64,000 nt of DNA from the NCBI RefSeq assembly GCF_030544485.1, contig NZ_CP130610.1:2976001-3040000 (forward strand), read 5' to 3'. Of the stretch, positions 25,326 to 34,340 are shown piece by piece. This stretch comes from Halomonas sp. HAL1. Lineage in GTDB: Bacteria > Pseudomonadota > Gammaproteobacteria > Pseudomonadales > Halomonadaceae. Below the pieces are notes generated by a model. That model did no database searches and was not told where the DNA came from. It saw nothing but the letters and a program-made list of their open reading frames with translations. Both the position numbers and the translations under genes were made by a program. Positions within the stretch are counted from its first letter, which is position 1, and each line of letters starts with the position of its first letter.

Positions 25326-27218
25326 CTACTGTTGGTTGGGGTCGTTGCCATCGATATCAAGCCCCAGGAAGCCACCTGACTGGCGCTGCCAGAGGCTGGC
25401 ATAAATGCCGTTGTGTGAAAGCAGCTGCTGATGCGTGCCGCTTTCCACCATGCGCCCTTCATCCACCACAATTAACCGATCGAGCATGGCAATGGTCGAC
25501 AGCCGATGCGCAATGGCAATCACCGTTTTGCCTTCCATCAGCGTATCCAGCTGTTCTTGAATAGCGGCCTCCACTTCCGAGTCCAGCGCCGAGGTGGCCT
25601 CGTCCAGAACCAGAATCGGGGCGTTTTTGAGCAGCACCCGGGCGATCGCAATCCGCTGGCGCTGCCCGCCGGAAAGTTTCACTCCGCGCTCGCCCACATG
25701 GGCATCCAGTCCGCGACGCCCTTTCGGGTCGACCAGATCATTGATAAAGGTATCTGCATGGGCGCGGCACACCGCGTTCCAAACGTCGTCATCACTGGCG
25801 TGGGGGCTGCCGTAACGGATGTTGTCACGCAGTGAGCGGTGCAGCAGCGAGGTGTCCTGGGTAACCATGCCAATCTGGTGGCGCAAGGAGGTTTGAGTCA
25901 CCTCGGCAATGTTTTGCCCGTCGATCAATATCTGCCCACCTTGCAAGTCATAAAAACGCAGCAGCAGATTGGCCAGGGTAGATTTACCTGCGCCGGAACG
26001 GCCGATCAGGCCGATTTTCTCGCCGGGCTTGATGGTCAGGCTGAGTCCATCAAAGACGTTTTTACTCTCCCCTTTCGCCTGGGCGTATTGAAAGCGCAGC
26101 GCGTCAAACACAATTTCGCCATGGGGAACCTGAAGCGCTTTCGCATTGGGCGCATCGTTGATCGTTGGCTTCTGAGCGATGGTGTTCATGCCATCTTGAA
26201 CCGTGCCAATATTTTCAAACAGCCCGGCGACTTCCCACAAAATCCAGTCGGACATAAAGCGGATACGCATGACCAGCGCGATGGCAATCGCCAAAACGCC
26301 CAGGGAAATCGCCTCCGTGTACCAGGCGCTGATCGCCATGGCCGCAGTACCCACCAACAGCGCCGTGTTGAGCAGCGTCAATCCCACGCTCATGATCGTT
26401 ACTAAGCGCATCTGGCGGTGAACGGTGACCATAAAGCCTTCCATCGCGTCTTTGGCGTAGCGCTGCTCGCGCTCGGTATCGGCAAACAGCTTGATGGTTT
26501 GGATATTGCTGTAGCTGTCCACCACGCGGCCGGTCATCTGGGCACGAGCGTCCGCCTGATCCATGGAGACATCACGCAGACGCGGTACGAAATAGCGCAT
26601 GATCGCCAGGTAGCCCACTAGCCATAAGCCCAGCGGAATCAGCAGCAACAGATCCGCCCGGCCCAGCAGGTAGGCCGCGCCAGTGAAATAGACGATGGCA
26701 TAGACCAATAAATCCATCACCTTGGTGACGGTCTCGCGGATCGCCAGCGCCGTTTGCATCACTTTTTGCGACACCCGCCCGGCAAATTCATCCTGATAAA
26801 ATGCCAAGCTCTGGCTCAGCATATGGCGGTGGGATAGCCAGCGGCCGATCATTGGGTAGTTGCCGAAAATACTCTGATGGGTGACCAGTGACTGCATCAG
26901 CACCAACAGCGGCAAGCCGATCAGCAGCACTAGCCCCAGGCCAGCAAGCCACAGGCCGTTTTCAGCCCAAAAGCCTGCACGTTCAACGTTGCCCAGCCAA
27001 TCGACTAGTTGACCCATGTAGCTGAAGAAAACCACTTCAGCTGCCGACACCAGCGCCGTGAACAGCGTCATGAGCAGTAACAGCGGCAGCATCGGACGGG
27101 AAAAGTGCACAATAAACGGCATTAAGCCCTTAGGCGGCGTTTTGACCTCGCCTTCTGGGTAAGGGTTAACCCGTGTTTCGAAATAACGAAATAGCGGCTG
27201 TAAAACACGCGATAGCAT
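25326..27218 (-). CDS. ABC exporter, fused membrane and ATPase half-transporter
   Basis: 630 residues. Six membrane helices lie in about residues 40-340, with the SLAFYQDEFAGRVSQKVMQT coupling segment of type IV exporters. The nucleotide-binding domain has Walker A GRSGAGKST, Q-loop VTQDTSLLH, signature LSGGQRQR, Walker B ILVLDEATSALD and switch His IAHRLST. It works as a homodimer or with another half, exporting lipids, peptides or drugs. The N-terminal 40 residues are soluble and Pro-rich (NPYPEGEVKTPPKG). Substrate is unknown. It shows MsbA-like organisation, but not enough to call it MsbA. Confidence 0.92.
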   Translation of the reverse strand: MLSRVLQPLFRYFETRVNPYPEGEVKTPPKGLMPFIVHFSRPMLPLLLLMTLFTALVSAAEVVFFSYMGQLVDWLGNVERAGFWAENGLWLAGLGLVLLIGLPLLVLMQSLVTHQSIFGNYPMIGRWLSHRHMLSQSLAFYQDEFAGRVSQKVMQTALAIRETVTKVMDLLVYAIVYFTGAAYLLGRADLLLLIPLGLWLVGYLAIMRYFVPRLRDVSMDQADARAQMTGRVVDSYSNIQTIKLFADTEREQRYAKDAMEGFMVTVHRQMRLVTIMSVGLTLLNTALLVGTAAMAISAWYTEAISLGVLAIAIALVMRIRFMSDWILWEVAGLFENIGTVQDGMNTIAQKPTINDAPNAKALQVPHGEIVFDALRFQYAQAKGESKNVFDGLSLTIKPGEKIGLIGRSGAGKSTLANLLLRFYDLQGGQILIDGQNIAEVTQTSLRHQIGMVTQDTSLLHRSLRDNIRYGSPHASDDDVWNAVCRAHADTFINDLVDPKGRRGLDAHVGERGVKLSGGQRQRIAIARVLLKNAPILVLDEATSALDSEVEAAIQEQLDTLMEGKTVIAIAHRLSTIAMLDRLIVVDEGRMVESGTHQQLLSHNGIYASLWQRQSGGFLGLDIDGNDPNQQ

Positions 27219-27295
27219 GATGTTTCCTTACGTCACTGGCGTTGGTATTGACGGTCTTTAGGTTCTTTATAATTTAACGTTGGATTGTTCGAGTA

Positions 27296-28348
27296 TCAGG
27301 CGGCGGAACGGCGCATCAGCCAGCGCGCCCAGAACGGGGCAATGATCATTAGGGTGACCATACGCAGTAAGTGGTGGAAGGCAACAAATACCGGATCGAT
27401 ATTTAGCGCTACCGCTAGGATCGCCATTTCACCAATGCCACCGGGTGCCAGCGCCAGTAGCGCCACATCGCGCCCGACGCCCAACAGCTGGTGGATTAGC
27501 TCGGCAAACAGCGCCAGTACCAGCAGTGCTAACAGCGTCGCCACGCCGGACTGCCATAAATAGCGGCCAAAAAGCTTGCGTGTCATGCCTTGAAAGCGCG
27601 AACCAATGGCACTGCCCAACACCCATAGCATGAGGTTCATCCCCCACCCTGGCAGAGCGAGACTAGCCATATCACTACCGGATAATAAAGCCGCGACTAG
27701 CAGTGGTGCCAGTAATGCGGGGCTGGGAATTCGCAGCCAGCGGCCTAGCGGCAATATTAGCGGGATCATCAATAGCATCCAGCCATGTTCCAAGCCACTG
27801 TGAACAGGGCTAATGCTGTCGCCACCGTCCTCGTAGGCCCAGAACAGCGGCGGAAGAAATAGAATCACTAAAATGACCCGCAGAGACTGCGCCACCGCGA
27901 TGCGTTGCGGGTCCCCGCCACACTTTTCACCCAGCAGGATCATCGCTGTCATGGCACCAGGAGAAGCGCCAAACCAGGCACTGACCGGGTCAAAACCACA
28001 GCGGCGATACCAGGCAGCGGCAACGGCGGTGGAAGCTGCCACCCCTAGCAGTAATAGCGCGGCGGAAACAGGCCAGTCCAGTACGCGGTGCGCTAACTGT
28101 GGGGTCACCTGGCTACCCAATACCATGCCCATTACCGCTAGAAACACGTTACGCAGCGATTCGGGTACCGCGACCTTCACGCCTTGTGAAGAAGCCAGCA
28201 GATTGGCAATCAAGGGGCCTAGCATCCAGGCGAGGGGTAATCCGGTCAGTTGAAACAGCGTACCGCCGACGGCGCCAATGGCTAACGATGTTAATAGCGC
28301 TTTTGCACTTCCTGCCGACACTCCCTTTACGCTGCCCCTCACACGCAC
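27296..28348 (-). CDS. AbrB-type (AbrB duplication) membrane protein
   Basis: 350 residues with about ten hydrophobic helices in two repeats. Each repeat carries the family pattern: GGTLFQLTGLPLAWMLGPLI near the N-terminus, and ALAPGGIGEMAILAVALNID near the C-terminus, with FGASPGAMTAMILLGEKCGG in between. E. coli AbrB (regulator of aidB) and putative ammonia monooxygenase proteins share this fold. The true function is poorly known, and a transporter is likely. It lies upstream of the ABC exporter on the same strand with a 77-base gap. Confidence 0.86.
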   Translation of the reverse strand: MRVRGSVKGVSAGSAKALLTSLAIGAVGGTLFQLTGLPLAWMLGPLIANLLASSQGVKVAVPESLRNVFLAVMGMVLGSQVTPQLAHRVLDWPVSAALLLLGVAASTAVAAAWYRRCGFDPVSAWFGASPGAMTAMILLGEKCGGDPQRIAVAQSLRVILVILFLPPLFWAYEDGGDSISPVHSGLEHGWMLLMIPLILPLGRWLRIPSPALLAPLLVAALLSGSDMASLALPGWGMNLMLWVLGSAIGSRFQGMTRKLFGRYLWQSGVATLLALLVLALFAELIHQLLGVGRDVALLALAPGGIGEMAILAVALNIDPVFVAFHHLLRMVTLMIIAPFWARWLMRRSAA

Positions 28349-28503
28349 TCCTCACCTTAGCCATGTTTTCACTGGCAGCCCTGCCAAGAAGCGAGCGGCC
28401 AACAACCGTTAACAAGCTAAGGATATCGATTTACGTCAGCTATGGCTATTGACCGGGGCTGTTCTTCAAGGACTATTGCTCAAGGGCTATCAACTGCGCT
28501 GAT

Positions 28504-29379
28504 TCAGTAAGGCTGCGGAATCTCGCCGTCGTCATCATCATCGCGCATACGCGCCTGGCGGTCGGCCTCTTCCTCTTTGGCATCGTCGATGACTTCCATC
28601 AGCTCATCGACGTTAGCAATATGGGTATCGGCATCGAAGTGGCCGGTGAGCTTGCTATCCGGATGTAGTTCGCCGGTTTCATAAAGCGCCCACATCTCTC
28701 TGCCATATTCGGTATTCAGAAGCGCTGGTGCGTACTTACCGAAATAATCTCGCATGTTATCGACATCGCGATAAAGCATGGCCGCTGCGCTGTTATTACT
28801 CGCCGCATCGACAGCCTGGGGTAAATCGATAATCACCGGGCCAGAAGCATCGACCAGCACATTAAATTCCGACAAATCGCCGTGAATCAAACCTGCGCAC
28901 AGCATCCTAACCACGTCTTGAATGACTTTGGCGTAGTAGGTCTCAGCCTGCTCTGGCGTTAGCGTCACTTCGTCCAGGCGCGGCGCCACATTGCCTTCGG
29001 CATCGCTGATCATTTCCATCAGCAGCACACCGTCGACAAAACCGTGGGGCTCGGGCACCCGTACGCCTGCAGAGGCAAGGCGATAAAGCGCATCGACTTC
29101 GGCGTTGAGCCATGCCTGCTCCTGCTCTTTTTGGCCGTAACGGGTTTTTTTGGCCATTGCCCGGGAACGGCGGCTGTTGCGCTCTTTACGCCCTTCTTGG
29201 TACTGAACAGCCTGTTTAAAGCTGCGCTGTTTGGCCTCTTTAAACACTTTGGCACAGCGCACTTCTTCACCGCAGCGCACCACGTAGACCTGCGCCTCTT
29301 TACCGCTCATTAACTGCACCAGCACCTCGTCGATCATTCCATCATCGACCAGCGGCTGTAATCGCTTAGGGATTTTCAT
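28504..29379 (-). CDS. RIO1-family serine protein kinase
   Basis: 291 residues. Kinase features are the flexible-loop region MSGKEAQVYVVRCGEEVRCA with the ATP-binding Lys in CAKVFKE, the catalytic loop LIHGDLSEFNVLVD, and the metal-binding IIDLPQAVD. It ends in an acidic tail (DDAKEEEADRQARMRDDDDD). The bacterial family corresponds to PA4780-like RIO kinases. In archaea and eukaryotes RIO kinases act in small-subunit ribosome maturation. It is encoded 33 bases after the DbpA helicase gene on the same strand, so a shared transcript and a ribosome-assembly role are plausible. Confidence 0.92.
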   Translation of the reverse strand: MKIPKRLQPLVDDGMIDEVLVQLMSGKEAQVYVVRCGEEVRCAKVFKEAKQRSFKQAVQYQEGRKERNSRRSRAMAKKTRYGQKEQEQAWLNAEVDALYRLASAGVRVPEPHGFVDGVLLMEMISDAEGNVAPRLDEVTLTPEQAETYYAKVIQDVVRMLCAGLIHGDLSEFNVLVDASGPVIIDLPQAVDAASNNSAAAMLYRDVDNMRDYFGKYAPALLNTEYGREMWALYETGELHPDSKLTGHFDADTHIANVDELMEVIDDAKEEEADRQARMRDDDDDGEIPQPY

Positions 29380-29412
29380 GGTTAGCTGCGTCGGCTCCTC
29401 TTTGGTACGCGT

Positions 29413-30810
29413 TCAATAACGGATACGGCGAACACGGAAAGCCCGCCCTTTTAATTTATCACGCTCAAGTTTGGCCTGGGCCTGCTGAACCACATCGCGC
29501 TCAACGGCCACATAGGCACTGCGCGCCAGCACTTTAATCTTGCCCACTTGGTTACCACGCAACCCGCCTTCGCTGGTCAGGGCGCCAAGAATGTCACCGG
29601 GGCGCAGTTTATCTTTCTTACCACCGGCTAATTGTAACGTCGCCATTAGCGGCTCAAACGGCACTGAGTGCTGGGGTTTAGGCAAAGGTTCGGTGGCAAT
29701 AGGTTGCTCCAGCAAACCTTCTAGCCTCTCCAGCCGGTAACTCTCTTTAGGGGTCACTAGCGTACAGGCAATACCGCTAGCCCCGGCACGCCCTGTGCGC
29801 CCTACCCGGTGAACGTGAACATCTAGCTCGCGGGCGATCTGGTAATTGAACACGGCGTCCAGTTGGGCAATATCCAAGCCGCGGGCGGCCACATCGGTGG
29901 CCACCAGAATAGAAGCACTCTGGTTAGCAAACAGAATCAATATACGGTCGCGATCTTTCTGCTCCAAATCGCCATTCAGCGCCACGGCGCTAAAGCCGAC
30001 ATCCGTTAGCTGCTCAGCCACTGCCTGGGTTTCGCGTTTGGTGTTGCAAAACACCACACTGGTGGCAGGCCGGTAGACCAGCAGTAGTTGACGCAGGGCG
30101 TCAAATCGAGCGTCTTCATCGGCGATGCTATAAAAGTGCTGCTGAATCGTCGTGGCATCGTGCACTTCGGCGATTTTAACCATCACAGGCTCACGCATTA
30201 CGCCGCGGGTCATCACCGTTAGGCCGCCCGATGACTGCTCATCGGGGAACGTCGCGCTGAACAGTAGCGTTTGGCGGTCAGTCGGGGTGTCAGCAATGAT
30301 GTCATCGATGGTGGCCTGAAACCCCATATCCAGCATGCGGTCGGCTTCATCCAGCACCAGTATCGAGAGCGAATCGAGGGTCAGCGATCCTTTGCGCAGA
30401 TGCTCGTCAATACGCCCAGGTGTACCCACAACAATGTGCGCGCCATGCTCTAAAGAGCCGAGCTGGGGCCCAAACGGTGCTCCCCCGCAAAGGGTGAGTA
30501 TCTTTATATTCGCCATGCCACGAGCCAAACGGCGCAGCTCTTCTGCCACTTGGTCAGCGAGCTCACGAGTGGGGCACAGTACTAAGCCTTGCACCGCAAA
30601 GCTCTCTACTTTCAATTTAGCCAGCAGCGCTAAGCCAAAGGCCGCCGTTTTACCTGAGCCGGTTTTCGCCTGCGCCAGCACATCGCGTCCGGCCAGCATA
30701 GGCGGCAGGCTTTCAGCTTGCACTGGCGACATTTCATGGTAGCCAAGGGACGCAAGGTTGCTCAGCAAAGCTTGTGGCAACGCTAACGAGGAGAAAGAGG
30801 AGTCAGACAC
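29413..30810 (-). CDS. dbpA: ATP-dependent RNA helicase DbpA
   Basis: 465 residues from a GTG start at 30810, with AAGG 7 bases upstream. The ATG at 30855 would add 15 residues that do not match the family. DEAD-box motifs are Q-motif MSPVQAESLPPML, QAKTGSGKTAAFG (I), VLDEADRMLD (II), FSATFPDE (III) and HRVGRTGRAG (VI). The C-terminal about 70 residues (RPGDILGALTSEGGLRGNQV, KGRAFRVRRI) are the DbpA RNA-binding domain, which recognises hairpin 92 of 23S rRNA during 50S assembly. Confidence 0.94.
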   Translation of the reverse strand: MSDSSFSSLALPQALLSNLASLGYHEMSPVQAESLPPMLAGRDVLAQAKTGSGKTAAFGLALLAKLKVESFAVQGLVLCPTRELADQVAEELRRLARGMANIKILTLCGGAPFGPQLGSLEHGAHIVVGTPGRIDEHLRKGSLTLDSLSILVLDEADRMLDMGFQATIDDIIADTPTDRQTLLFSATFPDEQSSGGLTVMTRGVMREPVMVKIAEVHDATTIQQHFYSIADEDARFDALRQLLLVYRPATSVVFCNTKRETQAVAEQLTDVGFSAVALNGDLEQKDRDRILILFANQSASILVATDVAARGLDIAQLDAVFNYQIARELDVHVHRVGRTGRAGASGIACTLVTPKESYRLERLEGLLEQPIATEPLPKPQHSVPFEPLMATLQLAGGKKDKLRPGDILGALTSEGGLRGNQVGKIKVLARSAYVAVERDVVQQAQAKLERDKLKGRAFRVRRIRY

Positions 30811-30944
30811 GATATTACCTTGCTTGGGCCACACGTGGGCGGCCATCGGAAACACAGCGTGCGCCCCCTGGAGGGCAAGTGACGCACAAACGTAACGGCA
30901 CCATACCAGAAAGTGCTTCGGCCTGCGCCGCCATCACATCGACA

Positions 30945-31412
30945 TTACGTTGCCAACGGTACAAAAGTGGCCTGGCTCAAGGTGGCGAGATCCCGTGGCG
31001 AGAGCTCAATCTCGAGCCCTCGGCGCCCGGCACTGACATAAATGTTGGGAAAGCTTTCTGCGGAGTTATCGATAAACGTCGCCAGCCGCCTCTTTTGCCC
31101 CAGCGGGCTCACGCCTCCCAATACATAACCGGTAGTGCGTTCTACCTCGTCGGGTTGCGCCATCGTTGCTTTCTTCGCCCCAGCAGCCTGGGCGATCTGC
31201 TTCAAGCCTAACTGGCAATTCACCGGCACAATGCCCACTGCCAGCTGCTTACCGTCCAGCTTCACAACTAACGTTTTAAATACCTGCTCAACCGCTACGC
31301 CCAGCTTTTCCGCCGCTTCCAACCCATAGGAGTGCGCGGAGGCATCGTGCTCATACTCATGAAGCTGAAAGGCAAAGCCTGCGTGTTTTGCGCTATTAAT
31401 AGCCGGTGTCAT
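30945..31412 (-). CDS. ybaK: Cys-tRNA(Pro) deacylase YbaK/EbsC
   Basis: 155 residues, the usual length. The protein hydrolyses Cys mischarged onto tRNA(Pro), a trans-editing reaction. Family features are the N-terminal HEYEHDASAHSYGLEAAEKL, the catalytic Lys region VFKTLVVKLDGK, and TTGYVLGGVSPLGQKRRL (the GxxSPxG substrate loop). It is cytoplasmic. The gene stands alone on the minus strand, with its own upstream region shared with the DUF3008 gene. Confidence 0.93.
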   Translation of the reverse strand: MTPAINSAKHAGFAFQLHEYEHDASAHSYGLEAAEKLGVAVEQVFKTLVVKLDGKQLAVGIVPVNCQLGLKQIAQAAGAKKATMAQPDEVERTTGYVLGGVSPLGQKRRLATFIDNSAESFPNIYVSAGRRGLEIELSPRDLATLSQATFVPLAT

Positions 31413-31568
31413 GTCGCTCTCTTGGTTAACAGCGTTGATGCTAAGGATTTTACTGTCAGGCGCATTTCGCCCTTTAGGTTAATAGCGCGACAGGTAAAAG
31501 AAAGTCAACCGATTAGAACAGGTGGAAGGTCTGATTGATGCTTCTGGAAAGCTGCGCCCCAGCTACTA

Positions 31569-31614
31569 TGCTCAACAGTGCAGTGTTTAATAGTTCAGTG
31601 CTCAACAGTGCAGT
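31569..31614. repeat. Short direct repeat upstream of DUF3008 gene
   Basis: TGCTCAACAGTGCAGT occurs at 31569-31584 and again at 31599-31614, an exact 16-base repeat with a 30-base period. The spacer GTTTAATAGTTCAG partly resembles the repeat (AGTTCAGTG). It could be a duplicated operator or a leader repeat. Confidence 0.6.
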
Positions 31615-31648
31615 CGATAAAAGGAAGCTAACCGAAAGGAGTCCAGCA

Positions 31649-31834
31649 ATGCCAGCAACCTCTAAAGCACAACAGAAAGCGGCGGGCGCCGCACTTTCCG
31701 CTAAGCGCGGAGAAACCAAGCCCAGTGAACTTTATGGTTCGTCTAAAGAGATGTATGACTCGATGAGCGAGGAGGAACTAGAAGAGTTCGCGAGTACAAA
31801 GCGTGAAGGTAAGCCGCAAAAGAAAGACGATTAA
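31649..31834 (+). CDS. DUF3008 family small protein
   Basis: 61 residues from ATG 31649, with AAGGAG 8 bases upstream; a longer frame from 31535 has no ribosome binding site. The sequence MPATSKAQQKAAGAALSAKR, then KPSELYGSSKEMYDSMSEEE and LEEFASTKREG, matches the DUF3008 pattern of small basic-acidic helical proteins found in many proteobacteria. Function is unknown. A strong bidirectional terminator follows. Confidence 0.85.
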   Translation: MPATSKAQQKAAGAALSAKRGETKPSELYGSSKEMYDSMSEEELEEFASTKREGKPQKKDD

Positions 31835-31857
31835 TCAACCGCTTGCTGATCAACAAA

Positions 31858-31888
31858 AACGCCAGCTTCGTTAAGCTGGCGTTTTTTT
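31858..31888. terminator. Bidirectional intrinsic terminator
   Basis: A perfect 11-base stem, AACGCCAGCTT/AAGCTGGCGTT, with loop CGTT, followed by seven T residues on the plus strand and preceded by an A-rich run. It ends the DUF3008 gene and can also end the convergent lipoprotein gene. Confidence 0.93.
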
Positions 31889-31907
31889 GGCACTGCCTGA
31901 TTAGCGG

Positions 31908-32180
31908 CTACTGCTTGCAAGGCACCACTTTACGCAGGGTGTCTTTTGCCCATAGCGTTTGGTCATCGGGCGTACGACCATGCTCGTTCCAGCGTTCTGC
32001 AGTTTCCAGGCAGAACGATCCAGCGCTTTCTACCGTCGCATCGCGATTGGCTGGGCGCTCTCCGCCAATCCGCATGACATCTGGATTGCTGGAGGTATAG
32101 CTTGGGGCAATGGTAGAACTTGCACAGCCAGCGACCATAACGGTCAGCAGCAGTACGGGTAAACAGCGGCGCAATGGCAT
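31908..32180 (-). CDS. Small predicted lipoprotein (90 aa)
   Basis: A signal peptide with lipobox (MPLRRCLPVLLLTVMVAGC) gives an acylated Cys at residue 19. Ser-Ser follows it (+2/+3), so outer-membrane sorting is likely. The mature part of about 70 residues has two further Cys (SFCLETAERW, KVVPCKQ) that could form a disulfide. There is no recognised domain. It is convergent with the DUF3008 gene and shares its terminator. Confidence 0.78.
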   Translation of the reverse strand: MPLRRCLPVLLLTVMVAGCASSTIAPSYTSSNPDVMRIGGERPANRDATVESAGSFCLETAERWNEHGRTPDDQTLWAKDTLRKVVPCKQ

Positions 32181-32280
32181 GTTTTTACAACCCTCAACGT
32201 ATCAATAGTAAGCCGACACCTATTGTCGGTAGCGCTAAATAGCATTGCCTTAAACAGAACGTCAATCTTTTTCGTACACC

Positions 32281-33147
32281 TTAGCCAGCGACCAGCGTCA
32301 GACTGGTGACTGGGCGCAGATTTAGCCGCTTACAACGCTGCTCGACACTATCAACAATCTCTTGGGCGTCGTTGAACTGCTGCTTGTCGAGCTGAATATC
32401 CACCATCAGAAAACTGCCTACCTGGGCAAGCCTCACATCGTCGGCGGTGACATCAAAATCAGCGACATCTTCCACCACGTTCTGGCGCACGCTGCTGCAT
32501 GAGCCGCCAAACATAAGCTCACGTAATGCCCCCTTCACCATGCGAATAGGCATAGGCAAGAAATAGCCTGCAATGATCAGCACCATCACCGGGTCGGCAA
32601 AGCGCGCATAGCTGGCCCAGGGCGATTGGGTCAACACCCAGGTAAGCCCAAATCCGAGCATGACAGCAGCACTCAGCCAGGTATCCATCTGCCACTGTCG
32701 CAACTCGGCGGCTAACAGCGAGGAGCGCGCAACCCGGGCGTAGCGCGCCAGCCACCACCAGGTTAATAAACAGCCTGTTACGTTGGCGACGCCAAACATC
32801 AGCGCCAAATCCAGCGTCACCAGACGGCCACCCTCAAGCAGGCTCCACATAGCGGACACCAGCGACACAATACACACCATAGCGATCACTACGCCTTTGA
32901 GCAGCACCGCAAGCGGCTCCACCGTCAGCCGCCCAAAGGGGTAGTGATCATCCGCTGGTTTGCGCGCCTGCTTGAGGGCATATAGCGACAGCGATGCCAG
33001 CACTAAGCTTAAGAGCGAATAGCCACTATCAAACAAGATCGTTATTGAACCACTGGTAAGCCCTAGCGCTAACCCGGTAAACGCAAACAGGCTAGCTGAA
33101 ATGGCTGAGAATTTTAGCGCACGGCGCTCGGCAACAAAGGGGGTCAC
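32281..33147 (-). CDS. Cation diffusion facilitator family transporter
   Basis: 288 residues. Six membrane helices occupy the first 200 residues. The CDF pattern is visible in TM2 (SITILFDSGYSLLSLVLA, with the conserved D-S) and in DDHYPFGRLTVEPLAVLL, the loop after it. TM5 carries QWQMDTWLSAAVMLGFG, with the metal-site Asp. The C-terminal about 80 residues are the cytoplasmic ferredoxin-like domain. It probably exports Zn2+, Fe2+ or Mn2+ against protons. The metal cannot be fixed. It is divergent from a LysR regulator gene. Confidence 0.86.
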   Translation of the reverse strand: MTPFVAERRALKFSAISASLFAFTGLALGLTSGSITILFDSGYSLLSLVLASLSLYALKQARKPADDHYPFGRLTVEPLAVLLKGVVIAMVCIVSLVSAMWSLLEGGRLVTLDLALMFGVANVTGCLLTWWWLARYARVARSSLLAAELRQWQMDTWLSAAVMLGFGLTWVLTQSPWASYARFADPVMVLIIAGYFLPMPIRMVKGALRELMFGGSCSSVRQNVVEDVADFDVTADDVRLAQVGSFLMVDIQLDKQQFNDAQEIVDSVEQRCKRLNLRPVTSLTLVAG

Positions 33148-33262
33148 GCGGATAACTCCATAGCATTAGACGATTTGTGGGCCATAATAGAAGGGAGTGA
33201 TGACAATCACGAATCGCTCAGCGCCAAGTTAAATGGCGCTCAATGTATCCAGCGGAACGATT

Positions 33263-34132
33263 ATGCGTGCGGAACAGGTTCAAGCCTTTATTGATGTTAC
33301 CGAACATGGCTCTTTTGCCGCCGCAGCGCGGCATACTGGCCTCAAGCGGAGCACCCTAAGTGCTGCGGTTAATGCGTTAGAGGACAGCCTGGGTGTGGCG
33401 TTATTTGAGCGCTCTGGCAATAGCCTTACGCTGACCGCCGTGGGCGATAGTGTGCTGCCCGACTGCTACCGGTTACTGACCAGCGCCAGCCGGATCAAAA
33501 AGCACTGCCACCAACATTTGCAGGGCGTTGAAAGCCAACTCTGCATTGCCCGCGATGACGCTTTGCCTGAAGTGTTTTGGCGCCAGGTGATGCATGACTT
33601 AAAACAGCAATTCCCGCTCACCGCGATTTCGGTGTATTTAGTGCCTCCCCAGGAGCATACCCAGTTTGTGCAGCGCCAAACGGTGGATATTGCCTTCGGC
33701 CTGTATACCGCCGAAGGCATTGACGCCAACGCAGCCAATCTTGCTCCCGTCAGTATGCGTTTAGTGGCCGCGCCTAAACACCCGCTGAGTCGCTTGCCTA
33801 GCGTAAACCGCGACGACTTAGCCCAGTACACCCAAGTGTGTTTGACCCACGTACAGGATGACAAGCTGATCAGCGAAGCGCTGTTTTCAGGCAATTATCT
33901 TGGGCTAACGATGTTTGAGGTCATTCGCGATGCCGTTATCAACGCTACCGGTTGGGCGCTGCTGCCTTACCCACTGGTAAAAGACGCCCTGGAGGCTGGC
34001 ACCCTGGGCATACTAAATCATGACCTCGCGCTAGATAGCCACTACTACCGCTATGTGGAGAGCGATAATCGCGGCGTGGTTGCCACTGCCTTATTGACGA
34101 AGGTGGCGCACTTCTTAGCCTCCCAGAACTGA
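33263..34132 (+). CDS. LysR family regulator, divergent from CDF transporter
   Basis: 289 residues from ATG 33263. The ATG at 33233 would add ten residues ahead of the canonical MRAEQVQAFIDVTEHGSFAA start. The HTH is AAARHTGLKRSTLSAAVNAL, followed by EDSLGVALFERSGNSLTLT. The effector domain follows (LCIARDDALPEVFW, VDIAFGLYT). The 115 bases to the divergent CDF gene contain the shared promoter region, so that transporter is the likely target. The ligand is unknown. Confidence 0.85.
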   Translation: MRAEQVQAFIDVTEHGSFAAAARHTGLKRSTLSAAVNALEDSLGVALFERSGNSLTLTAVGDSVLPDCYRLLTSASRIKKHCHQHLQGVESQLCIARDDALPEVFWRQVMHDLKQQFPLTAISVYLVPPQEHTQFVQRQTVDIAFGLYTAEGIDANAANLAPVSMRLVAAPKHPLSRLPSVNRDDLAQYTQVCLTHVQDDKLISEALFSGNYLGLTMFEVIRDAVINATGWALLPYPLVKDALEAGTLGILNHDLALDSHYYRYVESDNRGVVATALLTKVAHFLASQN

Positions 34133-34340
34133 TACACAGAACTAGTACACAGAACCGGCTGACATATCGTTGAAATCTTTTTTGTGGCGAAAAACACCAA
34201 AGCCTTCCACGCTATTAAAAATAGCTAAATAAGGAGCCGCCAGGACACGCCACGTGAGGGAGACACAGGCAAGTGTCATCTAGGCGTAATACGCACCTGC
34301 CAGTGTCGAAGTTGCCGTCAACCAAGGAGTGATTCCAACG

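Noticed and set aside
25839..26405. A 188-codon plus-strand frame
   Set aside because: It is antisense to the ABC exporter gene, which has all ATPase motifs.
34133..34340. A possible tRNA or small gene between the LysR and PhoH genes
   Set aside because: No cloverleaf or credible short frame with a ribosome site was found. Only a small GACAC/GTGTC stem and a short repeated ACACAGAAC are present.
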